DNA from: Spongiihabitans sp963422685 | GTDB taxonomy: Bacteria > Pseudomonadota > Gammaproteobacteria > Arenicellales > Poriferihabitantaceae | Assembly (NCBI GenBank): GCA_963422685.1 | Contig: OY730442.1 | Span: 1 to 64,000, forward strand | Reading direction: 5' to 3' | DNA: 64,000 nt | Part shown: piece after piece, positions 18,284 to 28,572 of the stretch | How positions within the stretch are numbered: position 1 is the first letter of the stretch | Layout: each line of letters begins with the position of its first letter | The notes under the pieces: model-generated | What the model was told of the DNA's origin: nothing | The model's database searches: none | Seen by the model: only the letters and a program-made list of their open reading frames with translations | Program-made: the position numbers and the translations under genes

Positions 18284-19811
18284 TCAGGTACGCTTTTCAC
18301 TGATATCGGTCACCTCTGAAAGATCCAGTTCATTTTTATCGTTTTCTTTGGCGCTGTCATTGCGCTGAATATGGACGAGGCTCAAATATTCCGGGGTTAT
18401 ATCGCCAGTGACATACCTGCCATCGAAACAGGAAGTATCGAATGCTGCAATACCCGGGTTGCACTGTTTCACCGCGAAAATCAGATCGTCAAGTCGTTGA
18501 TAAATCAGTTTGTCCGCGCCGATTGCCTGACAAATTTGCTCTGTGGTCCGGTTATTTGCAACCAGCTCGGCGTGGGAAGGCATATCGATACCATATACAT
18601 TGGGATAACGAACCGGTGGCGCAGCGGAGGCGAAATATACTTTTTTAGCGCCCGCTTCCCGGGCCAGTTCAATAATCTTCTGGGAAGTCGTGCCCCGGAC
18701 TATCGAGTCGTCAACCAGCAATACATTTTTATTCGCAAACTCTGCGCCGATTGCATTGAGTTTCTGGCGAACGGATTTTTTTCTTTCGGCCTGCCCGGGC
18801 ATGATAAAAGTTCTACCGATATAGCGGTTTTTGATAAAACCTTCCCGGTACGGTATTTTCAGCGCCCGGGCCATTTCAAGGGCAGCCGTTCGACTGGTGT
18901 CAGGCACCGGAACAATCAAATCAATATCGTGCTGCGGCCATTCTTCTTGCAGGCGCTGCCCGAGTTTTTGTCCCATGTACATGCGCGTCTGGTAAACCGG
19001 GATATCATCCAGAATGGAATCCGGTCTGGCCAGGTAAACATATTCGAAAATACACGGCGCCAATTGGGTGTATTGTGCACAAACTGATCGATGCACATTT
19101 CCTTCCAGATCAATAAACAGCACTTCTTCGGGTGAGACATCGCGCACCCGCACATAACCCAGCACGTCCAGCGCCACGCTTTCCGATGCCAGCATGTGCG
19201 AGGCGCCGGTTTCCGACTGCCTGGCGCCGTCAACCAGAGGCCGGATACCACAGGGATCTCTGAACGCGACAATCCCGACTCCCACTACCATGGCAACCAC
19301 CGCATAAGCCCCTTTGCATCTCCTGAATACACCGGCTACAGCGGTAAAAATATCTTCGGGTGCGGCGCGCAAACTGGACTCGTCCACTGCGTCACGCAGT
19401 TCGTGTGCAAAAATATTGAGCAGAATTTCCGAGTCCGATGAGGTATTTAGCTGGCGTAGATCCTGCTTGAACAAATCGCTTCGCAACTGCTCTGCGTTGG
19501 TTAAAACCATTATGTCCAAGGGCTATCCCAAACGGCGAGTTCACATAAAAAGGCTGGGCTTCAGCCCGGGAGTCGCTGCCGACTGTGGGGTATCGAACAT
19601 GCCCTATTCCCATTGTTCCCTGCAACTGCACCATGTGCCGGGTGTGAAAGACATCCCGAACCAACCCATTGTCTTTTCGCCAATAAACCCGACTGCCGTC
19701 GCTGGTCATAATGCCCGCAGCATCCTAGCCGCGGTGTTGTATAACGGTTAAACCATCATAAAGCGACTGATTTACCGGACCACTGCCGAGAATAGCGACA
19801 AGTCCACACAT
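18284..19811 (-). pseudogene. purF: Amidophosphoribosyltransferase, broken in the glutaminase domain
   Basis: PurF makes 5-phosphoribosylamine, the first step of purine synthesis. Reading from ATG 19811, M-C-G-L-V-A-I (catalytic Cys) runs to H-R-G at codon 28. Codon 29 is then TAG (19725-19727), where the family has Gln (H-R-G-Q-D-A-A-G). Reading continues in frame to G-H-N-G near 19508. There the sequence GGTTTTAACC lacks two bases compared with the expected codons for G-N-L-T, and the frame shifts. From L-T-N-A-E-Q onward the PRTase part, including L-L-V-D-D-S-I-V-R-G-T-T, is open and intact. Both lesions hit the glutaminase half. It sits in the normal place after cvpA. Confidence 0.85.
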
Positions 19812-19867
19812 AATTCTATGCCACCGGATTTTAGCCGTCAGTATACAAGTCAGCTTTGGGCGAGGCC

Positions 19868-20350
19868 CTAAACAAACTCGGCAATATCCGCCGGCAACAA
19901 CGCCCGGACAAGGTCTGCCACTGGAGTGAAATAGTCAACCAATAGGGAATCCTGCCACCAGGGTTGGGAGGTGAAATCCATAAATGTAGCGCCTAGCATC
20001 AATACAGCAACAATAACCATACCGCGAACCAGTCCAAAAAAAGTTCCCAGAGATCGGTCTACCCCGGATATGTCTGCAATGGAAAGCACACGGTAGAGCA
20101 CATAACTGACTATAGAGAGCAAAATCAATGTGGCCACAAAAATGCCGGCGAAAGCGGCAACAACCCTTAATGGCGGTTGATCGATATAGCCTTCCAGGTA
20201 TTGTGCGCCTTGGGTGGCATAGGCGTACGCGATCCACAACGAGGCCAGCCATGCAAACAGCGAAAGAATTTCCCGAATGAAGCCCCGGAATAATCCGATG
20301 AATATCGAAATCAGTAGTATGGCAACTATGAATATATCAAGCACACTCAT
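19868..20350 (-). CDS. cvpA: CvpA family membrane protein
   Basis: 160 residues with four predicted membrane helices (M-S-V-L-D-I-F-I-V-A-I-L-L-I-S start, then R-G-F-I-R-E-I-L-S-L and R-S-L-G-T-F-F-G-L-V-R-G-M). CvpA is named for colicin V production and is linked to envelope integrity. It is upstream of purF by 56 bp, the usual cvpA-purF pairing. Confidence 0.92.
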   Translation of the reverse strand: MSVLDIFIVAILLISIFIGLFRGFIREILSLFAWLASLWIAYAYATQGAQYLEGYIDQPPLRVVAAFAGIFVATLILLSIVSYVLYRVLSIADISGVDRSLGTFFGLVRGMVIVAVLMLGATFMDFTSQPWWQDSLLVDYFTPVADLVRALLPADIAEFV

Positions 20351-20493
20351 CGAAAAGATACTGCCATGTTATTGATTAGGTTATTGTTTATATGGAATGG
20401 AACCATTCATCAGGACTTAAATAATCCATTGCCGGGGATTTAAAAAGCTGGCTTCGGGAAAATTTCCACATATCGCAATGGTCTTCGCTTCAT

Positions 20494-21204
20494 TCAGGAG
20501 GCCTGTCTGGTGACGTAGCCCTTCTCGCCGGTCAGGGTTTTCAGGCGAGCACTTATTTTTTCGGCTGCCTGCTTTTCAGAATAAGGCCCGAGCCATATCC
20601 GGGTTGCTTTTCCCAGCGTGGTCTGGACTGTGGTATGGCGTGGATTAAGGCCATTGCTGCTTAATAATGCGGATACCGATTCGATATTTTCTGATTTGGA
20701 AAATGTGCCCACCCGTACCGCCCAGCCCGGGCTGGCCTGAGTTGATTTCTGGCCTGGCTCCTGTGTTGACTGTTCGGGTTGACCGATCGGTTCGGATGCC
20801 CGGGAATCGCTGTTTGCATCCATGGTAAGCACCAGCTTTTTCTTTCTGGTGGTGACAGCCTGCGTATCAACTCCGATTACCGGCCGATCATTATCCGGCT
20901 GCCTGTCTTGGTTGGTCTTATGCTGTGAAACCTGGCTGCTGACTTCCGACAAGGCGGGTTTCGCAATTTCCCCGTTTTTGCCGGTAATGGATAGATTAAT
21001 ACTTCCCAGGTTGGCGGGCTCGATTTTAGATTTGAATGAGTGGTGATCAGAACCTTTGCTGGTTGAGGACGCACTGACCGCTAATGTCGGTTCTTTTAAT
21101 AAAAGCGGAATCGCTATCACAGCAACAGCCAATATTATGACCGCGCCGGTAATGCGATGTTTCAATTGATATATCGGCTCAATTTTTAATTGGGATCTGA
21201 CCAT
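20494..21204 (-). CDS. dedD: SPOR-domain cell-division protein (DedD-like)
   Basis: 236 residues. There is a short cytoplasmic basic N-terminus, one membrane helix (about residues 16-36), a low-complexity periplasmic linker rich in S, T, K and Q, and a C-terminal SPOR domain (about 158-236; W-A-V-R-V-G-T-F-S-K, R-I-W-L-G-P-Y). SPOR domains bind denuded septal glycan. The position folC-dedD-cvpA supports the DedD call. It is 167 bp from folC. Confidence 0.85.
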   Translation of the reverse strand: MVRSQLKIEPIYQLKHRITGAVIILAVAVIAIPLLLKEPTLAVSASSTSKGSDHHSFKSKIEPANLGSINLSITGKNGEIAKPALSEVSSQVSQHKTNQDRQPDNDRPVIGVDTQAVTTRKKKLVLTMDANSDSRASEPIGQPEQSTQEPGQKSTQASPGWAVRVGTFSKSENIESVSALLSSNGLNPRHTTVQTTLGKATRIWLGPYSEKQAAEKISARLKTLTGEKGYVTRQAS

Positions 21205-21371
21205 TATCGATAATCATGTCCTGGAATAACAGCCAATAATTTTGGGATATTGGCCTGCGTGCTCAATTCAGTGTTTAATGACTGGACGAGAAATAACGCT
21301 GATAAAAGTTTGATTTGATTAAATTATTTTCGTCTGCTGTTTGATGATCAACGGCGCAGTCCGGCCCAGAA

Positions 21372-22688
21372 TCAGTTTGCCTGTTTGATGTAACCGAGTA
21401 TATCACCGACTGTATGAAATGAACCAAAGATTACAATTCGGTCGACAGATTTTGCTCGTTGCCTGGCTTCCAGATAGGCCTCTATTGGACTGTCCCGACT
21501 GACCCAATGGGAATTTTCAATCACTCTGTCGAGTTTGGCGCCCAGTTGCGCACCGGTTTGTCCTCGCTCGGCGTTCAGCGTCGCCAGAATCCAGTGATTA
21601 ATCCGGTTGCGCATGGGAGCAATAATTTGATCAATGGTTTTATCTTCCAGCACACCGAAAACCGCGTAGGTCTCACCACAACATGGGCGAGAATCTAAAA
21701 ATCTGGATAGTTCAACCGCAGAATCCCGGTTGTGGGCAACGTCGATAATAATGTCCAGGTTCTGGCCTGATTCATCCCGAACAACCTGACAGCGGGCCAC
21801 AAGCCGGGCCCGGTTGAATCCGCTTTGCAGGTGCTCCACAGTTACGCCGGTTTTTTCGCTGCTCAGCGCCAGAGCTGCCACTACCCCACCCATATTTCTA
21901 ATCTGATGCTGGCCGTTGAAAGGAGAGGTTAGCGGCCCAATTGAGCGCCAGCCATCGGGAATTCCAGGATGGCTGCTTTGCCAGAATAAGCCTTTTTCAT
22001 TATTTTCAATGACATATTCCCTGTCCGCACCAAGCAATACCGCTTTTTGCTGATTTGCAATATGTATAATGCTGTGCGGAATATCCGCATCCGCACATAC
22101 CGCCAATCCGTGCTTTTTAATGACGCCTGCTTTCTCCGCCGCGATTTTTTCCCGGTCCGCACCAAGCCACTGCTGATGATCAATGCCGATGGAAGAAATT
22201 AATACCAAATCATTACCAACCATATTCACCGCATCCAGTCGCCCGCCCATGCCCACTTCCAGGATGGCAACGTCTATCTCATTTTGCTGAAAAACCAGCA
22301 ACGCCGCCAGAGTGCCATACTCAAAATAAGTGAGCGGGATACTGCCGCGGGCGTCTTCAATTTGTCGAAATGCGCTGCAAATATCTTCATCTGTGGCGGC
22401 TTCACCATTAACCATTATGCGTTCGTTAAAACGCAGCAGATGCGGTGATGTAAACGCTCCGGTGGATTTCCCCGATTCCTGAAAAACGCCGTCAAGCAGA
22501 CTGACGCAAGAGCCCTTGCCATTGGTTCCGGCCACGACTAGCGTGAACTGCGCACACCGGCCATCCAGGTTTTCCCAAACCCGGGAAATGCGCTCCAGGG
22601 TAAGGTCCACAGTACGCCAGTGCTGGTTTTGTACATGTTCCAGCCATTCGCCAATGGCAAAATCCTGATACCGCCCAGTCAACGACAA
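21372..22688 (-). CDS. folC: Folylpolyglutamate/dihydrofolate synthase
   Basis: 438-residue Mur-ligase-like enzyme that adds glutamate to dihydropteroate and folates. The P-loop A-G-T-N-G-K-G-S and the S-P-H-L-L-R-F-N-E-R-I omega loop are present, with the D-V-A-H-N-R-D-S-A C-terminal ligase motif. It follows accD by 50 bp in the accD-folC-dedD run. Confidence 0.96.
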   Translation of the reverse strand: MSLTGRYQDFAIGEWLEHVQNQHWRTVDLTLERISRVWENLDGRCAQFTLVVAGTNGKGSCVSLLDGVFQESGKSTGAFTSPHLLRFNERIMVNGEAATDEDICSAFRQIEDARGSIPLTYFEYGTLAALLVFQQNEIDVAILEVGMGGRLDAVNMVGNDLVLISSIGIDHQQWLGADREKIAAEKAGVIKKHGLAVCADADIPHSIIHIANQQKAVLLGADREYVIENNEKGLFWQSSHPGIPDGWRSIGPLTSPFNGQHQIRNMGGVVAALALSSEKTGVTVEHLQSGFNRARLVARCQVVRDESGQNLDIIIDVAHNRDSAVELSRFLDSRPCCGETYAVFGVLEDKTIDQIIAPMRNRINHWILATLNAERGQTGAQLGAKLDRVIENSHWVSRDSPIEAYLEARQRAKSVDRIVIFGSFHTVGDILGYIKQAN

Positions 22689-22738
22689 AACGCCATTACT
22701 GCCTGTTTTGATTATGCATTTTAATTACGCTGGCCTGA

Positions 22739-23698
22739 TTACACTGGCGGCGTATCCGCAGACGGGATCAATTCGCCTTCGATCACCTCCCCGGTCTGGT
22801 TGAAATGTCTGGCGATACGGGTAGCCCGGGCGGGTTGATTTTCTAGTCCGAAGCCCATTTTTTGCAGCAGTGAAGAAATCGTTTGCTTCATATTTCGTCT
22901 GTCTACGATCATATCGATGGCGCCATGTTCGAGTAAAAATTCTGCACGTTGAAATCCATCGGGCAGGGTTTCCCGCACCGTTTGCTCAATGACACGCGGC
23001 CCTGCAAACCCTACTAGGGCATTCGGCTCCGCAATAATAATATCTCCCAGCATGGCTAAACTGGCGGATACTCCTCCCATGGTTGGGTCCGTCAACACCG
23101 ATATATAGGCAATCCCCTGATCACGCAATCTAGCGATAGCCGCAGCGGTTTTTGACAACTGCATTAATGAAAACAGCGCTTCCTGCATTCTTGCCCCCCC
23201 GCTGGCGGCAAAACAGATTAATGGTTGACGCTTATCAAAACTATGTTGTGCGGCCTGAATAAACCGCTCTCCTACAACGGAACCCATGGACCCGCCCATA
23301 AATTTAAACTCAAAGGCTGCGGCAACTACGTCGATACCACTTGTCTGCCCGGCTGCCACCAGCAATGCTTCCGAGCAGTTGCTCGACTTGCGGGCATCCT
23401 GCAGCCGGTCCTTGTATTTCTTCTGGTCTTTGAATTTAAGAATATCAACGGGTCTGACATGGTCTGCAATCCATTGGACAGAGCCTTTATCCAGAAAGGA
23501 TTCCAGTCTTTCTGCCGCATCCACGCGCATGTGGTTGTTGCATTTTGGACAAACCTGGAGGCTTTGCTTCAATTCAACGCCATACAACACCGCCTGGCAG
23601 GCTGTACACTTGTTCCATAACCCTTCCGGCACCCCCTTTCGTCCAAGCCTGCTGACGGTTTTTATTTTTGGTGGAAGTATTTTATCAAACCAATTCAT
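22739..23698 (-). CDS. accD: Acetyl-CoA carboxylase carboxyltransferase subunit beta
   Basis: 319 residues. The N-terminal zinc ribbon uses C31, C34, C50 and C53. The carboxyltransferase core includes G-G-S-M-G-S-V-V-G-E, A-S-G-G-A-R-M-Q-E and P-T-M-G-G-V-S-A-S. With AccA it moves carboxyl from biotin to acetyl-CoA to start fatty acid synthesis. It lies 41 bp after trpF. Confidence 0.97.
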   Translation of the reverse strand: MNWFDKILPPKIKTVSRLGRKGVPEGLWNKCTACQAVLYGVELKQSLQVCPKCNNHMRVDAAERLESFLDKGSVQWIADHVRPVDILKFKDQKKYKDRLQDARKSSNCSEALLVAAGQTSGIDVVAAAFEFKFMGGSMGSVVGERFIQAAQHSFDKRQPLICFAASGGARMQEALFSLMQLSKTAAAIARLRDQGIAYISVLTDPTMGGVSASLAMLGDIIIAEPNALVGFAGPRVIEQTVRETLPDGFQRAEFLLEHGAIDMIVDRRNMKQTISSLLQKMGFGLENQPARATRIARHFNQTGEVIEGELIPSADTPPV

Positions 23699-23739
23699 AT
23701 AGTTATATAAATTTATTAATGTTAAATATCAATAATATC

Positions 23740-24360
23740 TTACCTAAACTCAATCACATTCCGGCAGAAATCAATCATTTTTCCATGGTCTTTTTTGCCC
23801 TCTGTTTCGACCCCGCTGCTGGTATCCACCGCATACGGAGAAGCCGCTGCAATCGCTTGCCGGACATTGTTCGGCCTCAGTCCGCCGGCAAGAATAATCG
23901 GTTTTTGCCCGCCATATCGGGCCCTGTACCATGAGAAAGATTCTCCAGTCCCGCCATAGCTGTGTTTCACATAGCTGTCCAGCAATAAACCCGCCGCATC
24001 CTGGTAATGTTTCTCGGTTTCCAGCAGATCAATTGATGCTGATACCCGCACCGCTTTTATATAGGGTATTGCAAAGCCGGCACAAAATTCAGGGCTTTCA
24101 TTGCCGTGAAACTGTAGATAGTCCAGGTGTACGGCGCTTAAAATATCGTCAATTGCCGGTTTGTCCGGATTAACGAATACGCCGACCTGTGCCACAAACG
24201 GCGATATTGTTCGATTGATTTTAATGGCCTGGCTAATCGTCAAATAACGACTGCTTTGGGGATAGAACACCAGCCCAATCGCGTCCGCGCCGGCCTTTAC
24301 CGCCTGTTCGGCCGCTTTAGGATCGGTAATTCCGCAGATTTTTATTCTGGTTCGCCGCAT
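23740..24360 (-). CDS. trpF: Phosphoribosylanthranilate isomerase
   Basis: 206-residue TIM barrel of tryptophan synthesis. The general base Cys is in K-I-C9-G-I-T and the general acid Asp in L-L-L-D-S-Y-V. The G-G-T-G phosphate-binding turn and A-G-G-L-R-P-N-N are present. The truA-trpF-accD order matches pseudomonads. trpB and trpA are not in the window. Confidence 0.96.
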   Translation of the reverse strand: MRRTRIKICGITDPKAAEQAVKAGADAIGLVFYPQSSRYLTISQAIKINRTISPFVAQVGVFVNPDKPAIDDILSAVHLDYLQFHGNESPEFCAGFAIPYIKAVRVSASIDLLETEKHYQDAAGLLLDSYVKHSYGGTGESFSWYRARYGGQKPIILAGGLRPNNVRQAIAAASPYAVDTSSGVETEGKKDHGKMIDFCRNVIEFR

Positions 24361-24386
24361 GATTGAGGATCGTGATTCAAGTCATT

Positions 24387-25169
24387 CTACCAAAACCGGC
24401 AAACCTCCGGCGGTGCCGGCAAACCGAATCTGGCATCGTACTCCGCGGACACAAAATACAGGCCATCGGGTGCGGCCGTAATGCCGCCCAATCTGCGGTC
24501 ATGACTTTGCAAAACCTGCTGCGCCCACTGCACCGGCTCCCGACCCTCGCCAATCCGCATCAGCACACCGCAGATATTCCGCACCATATACTGCAAAAAC
24601 CCATTGGCTGTAATATCCAGCCAAAACCATGGTCCTGACTGCCCCAAAGTGATTTGGTACACCTCCTTTACCGGATCCTTACTCTGGCATCCAGCCGCAC
24701 GGTAAGCGCTAAAATCATGCCTGCCCACGAGTGGTTTTGCGGCCTGCTGCATCAATCCTGACTCCAGCGGCGCATAATGCCAGGTAACCCGGCCATGGAG
24801 GTAGCTGGGGCCGACCCGGCGATTTAAAATTACATAGCGATAACTGCGTCGTTTTGCCGCAAAGCGGGCATGAAAATCACGGTCAACCGGCCGGGTCCAA
24901 ACCAATGAAATATCCCGGGGTAAATACGTATTTACCCCGCGCAGCCATTCATTTTCGCTTCGCGCACTGTACGTGTCAAAGTGAATGATCTGCCCTATGC
25001 CATGCACTCCGGCGTCGGTACGCCCGGCATTAATCACTGTAACTTGTTGATTAGCAACGCGACTGATGGCTTTTTCCACTTCCGTTTGTACGCAAGGAGA
25101 ATGTATTTGCCGCTGCCAGCCACAATAATTAACCCCGCAGTATTCTACGCATGCCGCTATTCGAGTCAT
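24387..25169 (-). CDS. truA: tRNA pseudouridine(38-40) synthase
   Basis: 260 residues. The catalytic Asp is residue 52 in A-G-R-T-D-A-G-V-H. The R-R-S-Y-R-Y and N-G-F-L-Q-Y-M-V-R-N motifs are typical. It modifies positions 38-40 of the anticodon arm. It starts the truA-trpF-accD-folC-dedD-cvpA-purF run and lies 26 bp ahead of trpF. Confidence 0.96.
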   Translation of the reverse strand: MTRIAACVEYCGVNYCGWQRQIHSPCVQTEVEKAISRVANQQVTVINAGRTDAGVHGIGQIIHFDTYSARSENEWLRGVNTYLPRDISLVWTRPVDRDFHARFAAKRRSYRYVILNRRVGPSYLHGRVTWHYAPLESGLMQQAAKPLVGRHDFSAYRAAGCQSKDPVKEVYQITLGQSGPWFWLDITANGFLQYMVRNICGVLMRIGEGREPVQWAQQVLQSHDRRLGGITAAPDGLYFVSAEYDARFGLPAPPEVCRFW

Positions 25170-25240
25170 TAGGCAGATTATTGTAGAATTTTTCTAAAAA
25201 CGACCTGCGCTCCAAAACCAAAATAAACGCGGTCAGATCA

Positions 25241-25840
25241 TTATCGAACTGGGCGGCGGTCTGAAAAAGCCTGATTTAACGTACCCGGGTCCATGTATTC
25301 CAATTCCCCTCCCATGGGCATTCCCCGGGCCAGGCGGGTGACATTGATAGATCGGCCAACGAGTAAATCCAGCAAAAAGTCCCCGGTGGCCTGCCCTTCC
25401 AGGGTCAGGTTGGTGGCCAGAATAACTTCTTCGACACCCTGGTTCTCTACCAATGCGATCAGTTGGGTAATACCCAATTGATCCGGCCCGATATCGTCCA
25501 GCGGTGACAGATGTCCCATCAACACAAAATACATTCCCTGATAAATGGCCGCCTGCTCAATGGCCTCCAGGTCCGCAGGAGTTTCAACAACACATAAAAT
25601 TTTCGACTCGCGTTTGCTTGATGCACAGATAGGACATAGTGCGGATTCACTGAAATTGTTACAACGATGACAGTGGTTCACTGCGGATAATGCCTGGTGA
25701 ATGGCTCCCTCAATTTGGCGAGCGCCGTCCCGGTCCCGTTCCAGTAAATGAAAAGCCATCCGCTGCGCAGATTTTGGCCCCACGCCGGGCAGCCGCTGCA
25801 ACGCTTGCTTCAACCCCTGCACAGAACGTGGGTCGGCCAT
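25241..25840 (-). CDS. recR: Recombination mediator RecR
   Basis: 199 residues. There is a helix-hairpin-helix near the N-terminus, a C4 zinc finger (C57, C60, C69, C72), and a Toprim domain (V-V-E-T-P-A-D-L, T-N-L-T-L-E-G-Q-A-T). RecR works with RecO and RecF to load RecA on gapped DNA. It is 10 bp after ybaB, in the dnaX-ybaB-recR operon. Confidence 0.97.
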   Translation of the reverse strand: MADPRSVQGLKQALQRLPGVGPKSAQRMAFHLLERDRDGARQIEGAIHQALSAVNHCHRCNNFSESALCPICASSKRESKILCVVETPADLEAIEQAAIYQGMYFVLMGHLSPLDDIGPDQLGITQLIALVENQGVEEVILATNLTLEGQATGDFLLDLLVGRSINVTRLARGMPMGGELEYMDPGTLNQAFSDRRPVR

Positions 25841-25850
25841 GGCTTATGCC

Positions 25851-26171
25851 TTAAAACGGTAATTTGAGGCCGGGAATATTTAACCCGGAAGTCAGTCCGC
25901 CCATTTTGTCCTGGGTTGTACTTTCCACTTTCCTGACTGCATCATTGAATGCGGCCGCGATCAAATCTTCGAGTACCTCTTTATCATCGCTCATCAACTC
26001 CTGATCAATGTTGATTTTCTTTACATCGTAGCGACAGGTCATTGTCACCTTGACCAGCCCGGCGCCTGACTGTCCCGACACTTCCACATTGGCAAGCTCC
26101 TGCTGGGCTTTTTGCATATTTTCCTGCATTGCCTGGGCCTGTTTCATGATATTACCGAGTCCACCTTTCAT
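25851..26171 (-). CDS. ybaB: YbaB/EbfC nucleoid-associated protein
   Basis: 106-residue DNA-binding protein with a long N-terminal coiled helix (I-M-K-Q-A-Q-A-M-Q-E-N-M-Q-K-A-Q) and the G-A-G-L-V-K-V-T-M core. It lies between dnaX and recR as usual. The 105-bp gap before it, next to dnaX, is very AT-rich (26172-26276) and may hold a promoter. Confidence 0.95.
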   Translation of the reverse strand: MKGGLGNIMKQAQAMQENMQKAQQELANVEVSGQSGAGLVKVTMTCRYDVKKINIDQELMSDDKEVLEDLIAAAFNDAVRKVESTTQDKMGGLTSGLNIPGLKLPF

Positions 26172-26276
26172 ATTGTTATCCTGAATTAATTGTTTGTATG
26201 AATTGATATATTTGATTAACTATATTTTATATATTATTGAATTTAATATATATTTACTTAATATCTCTGATCAAAA

Positions 26277-27998
26277 TCACTCGGACAGCGTCCCGGGTTT
26301 AATCGATTCGCTTACTATTTTTGCATCAAACAGATCAACCAGTTGCTGGACATTCGGGTCCTGAGTAAAAGCCTGCCTGGCCGCAGCGTGTTTTTCTTGC
26401 TGTTCCCTCTGCTGTTGCCGGATGAGCGTTTCGTGTCCGGGTTCAGCGTTGCTGAAATCGTCCATCTCGACAATAAATTCTACATTCAGCGATAACTTCT
26501 CCCGACAGTGATTTTCGATTTTTTCCAACCGCTGCTCGTTGAACAAGTGCCGACTTGCCGAATCCAGCGCCAGGGTCACAGATTTACCCTGTACCGACCT
26601 GGGCACCATGTTCATAAGAATTTCTTTTGCAATTCCACCAAGCCCGGAATGATCAATAAACGCCTGCCATCCACCCTCGCGCATAAAGTTTTGCGCATCC
26701 ATGCAATCGGCGTTCACCCGTGATACGTCGATGTCAGCGGCCGTATTTTCCACCGGGGAGACCGCGCTCGGCAATGCAACAGGTTTCGCACTATTGCTAT
26801 CGCGCATTGGGGAAACCGAGTCAATCTGTGCGGCCGACTGTGAGTTCGGCCCAGCTTTCGACCCGGATGTGGCAGCAACAATATTGGCCGCTGTCTCGCA
26901 TTGTGGAGAAGGGGTATGGGGCTGGAAGGCAAGCATACGCAACAGCAGCATTTCAAACCCGGACCTCGGGTCCGGGGCAAAATCAAAATCCCGTTTTCCG
27001 GTTAATGCAATCTGATAAAGCAGCTGCAATGTTTCCGCATCAAGCCGCTGGGCCAAATCACCCAACGGCGCGCGGTCAATCCCCTTCCATTCAACCGATT
27101 CAGGGCTGACCTGGAACAATGCAACATTATGGATCAATGCCAATAACTCATTCAGTGCGGCGCCATAATCCACAGCGCGTTCCGCCATGCGGGATATGGT
27201 TTCCAGCACCGCAGTGCTGTGGCTGTCAGCCACTTGCGTCAATAACTGGATGATGTATTGATCGTCAATCATTCCAAGCATGGTGCGCACCTGCCGGGCA
27301 CTCACATCGCCATTGCCAAATGCGATCGCCTGGTCGAGCAAGCTCAAGGCGTCCCGAACGCTGCCATTGGCCGCACGGCTCAATACCATCAGCGCGGACG
27401 GTTCGAATCTGATTTTTTCTGCGGTGAGAATTTTTTCCAGTTGTGCGCATAATCGATCCATATCGACCGACTTGAGATTGAATTGAATACAACGGGACAA
27501 AATAGTGGCCGGGAGTTTCTGTGGATGGGTGGTCGCCAGCAGAAACTTCACATGCTCCGGCGGCTCTTCCAGGGTTTTCAACAGCGCATTAAAGCTGTGG
27601 GCCGAGAGCATGTGCACTTCGTCGATCAGATAAACTTTAAAACGCCCCTGGGTCGGCGTGTACTGGACGTTATCAAGCAGCTCCCGAGTGTCATCGACTT
27701 TGGTGCGTGAAGCCGCATCCACTTCGATCAAATCGACGAAATTTCCCCGATCAATGCCACTGCATGCAACGCATTGACCGCATGGGTCTGCGCTCACGCC
27801 GGCCTCGCAGTTCAATGCTTTGGCGAATATTCTGGCCAGGGTGGTTTTGCCCACGCCGCGGGTTCCGGTAAACACAAAGGCATGATGAACCCGTTGACTG
27901 TTCAGGGCATTGCTAAGCGTAGAAACCACATGCGCCTGCCCGGTCACTTCGGAAAACACTTGCGGACGCCATTTTCGGGCAAGGGCCAGATAACTCAT
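26277..27998 (-). CDS. dnaX: DNA polymerase III subunits gamma/tau
   Basis: 573 residues. The AAA+ clamp-loader part has Walker A G-T-R-G-V-G-K-T (45-52), zinc cysteines C64, C73, C76 and C79, and L-I-D-E-V-H-M-L. The tau extension contains the DnaE/DnaB-contact domains after about residue 370. I saw no clear slippery frameshift site, but this was not searched exhaustively. SRP RNA lies upstream on the same strand. Confidence 0.97.
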   Translation of the reverse strand: MSYLALARKWRPQVFSEVTGQAHVVSTLSNALNSQRVHHAFVFTGTRGVGKTTLARIFAKALNCEAGVSADPCGQCVACSGIDRGNFVDLIEVDAASRTKVDDTRELLDNVQYTPTQGRFKVYLIDEVHMLSAHSFNALLKTLEEPPEHVKFLLATTHPQKLPATILSRCIQFNLKSVDMDRLCAQLEKILTAEKIRFEPSALMVLSRAANGSVRDALSLLDQAIAFGNGDVSARQVRTMLGMIDDQYIIQLLTQVADSHSTAVLETISRMAERAVDYGAALNELLALIHNVALFQVSPESVEWKGIDRAPLGDLAQRLDAETLQLLYQIALTGKRDFDFAPDPRSGFEMLLLRMLAFQPHTPSPQCETAANIVAATSGSKAGPNSQSAAQIDSVSPMRDSNSAKPVALPSAVSPVENTAADIDVSRVNADCMDAQNFMREGGWQAFIDHSGLGGIAKEILMNMVPRSVQGKSVTLALDSASRHLFNEQRLEKIENHCREKLSLNVEFIVEMDDFSNAEPGHETLIRQQQREQQEKHAAARQAFTQDPNVQQLVDLFDAKIVSESIKPGTLSE

Positions 27999-28093
27999 TG
28001 ACTGGTTTTAATGACTATTGTGCGGAAGCTGGATGCGAATTTACCTCGAAAACTCAAAATCGACCCATTATTCGACCCATTAATTAATCAGGT

Positions 28094-28206
28094 GGCGGAT
28101 CCGGTGCACCCTGCCCTGGCACCCGATATCACTGCTGCGGCTGCTTCCTTCCGGACCTGACCGGGTTCACAGCATATCACCGTCAGGGAGACGCACTTTC
28201 ACCGCC
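28094..28206 (-). ncRNA. ffs: Signal recognition particle 4.5S RNA
   Basis: On the minus strand the universally conserved SRP core GGTCCGGAAGGAAGCAGC (complement of 28140-28157) forms the Ffh-binding hairpin. The flanks pair as a long rod: GGCGG near the 5' end with CCGCC at the 3' end, then GTGC/GCAC and CCCTG/CAGGG. The length of about 113 nt matches the E. coli RNA. The ends are estimated from pairing. Confidence 0.9.
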
Positions 28207-28572
28207 ATAGCTGAAAACAGATAAAATAAAACCGGTTTGCGGTCGCTTTTGCTGAAATTATGCACGCTATTGTATGCAATTTGCCAATGCGCTGAAACCG
28301 CTATGCGGAATTAATCCGGCCACAACCGATCTTCAGCAGCGGCCCTGGCTCGTCCCACATCCCTTATGAGGTAGATCCCCGACGATTGCCGTCTGGTCCA
28401 CTCTCTGCTGACATACGGCTATATAAAGGCGATAATCCGCGATTCAGGCACAACCATGAAACTGGGCACAGCAAACCCAAGTATTGACTAAAACATATCG
28501 AATCTGGCGACTGTTCGACAGATTCCCCGCCAGGTCGCGAGCTTATCCAATCCGGCGTGTACCAGACCCGTT
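28207..28572. other. Intergenic gap, no gene seen
   Basis: 366 bp between SRP RNA and the GNAT gene. It should contain the SRP RNA promoter (minus strand) and the promoter of the acetyltransferase. No coding pattern, tRNA or convincing hairpin was found. Confidence 0.5.
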
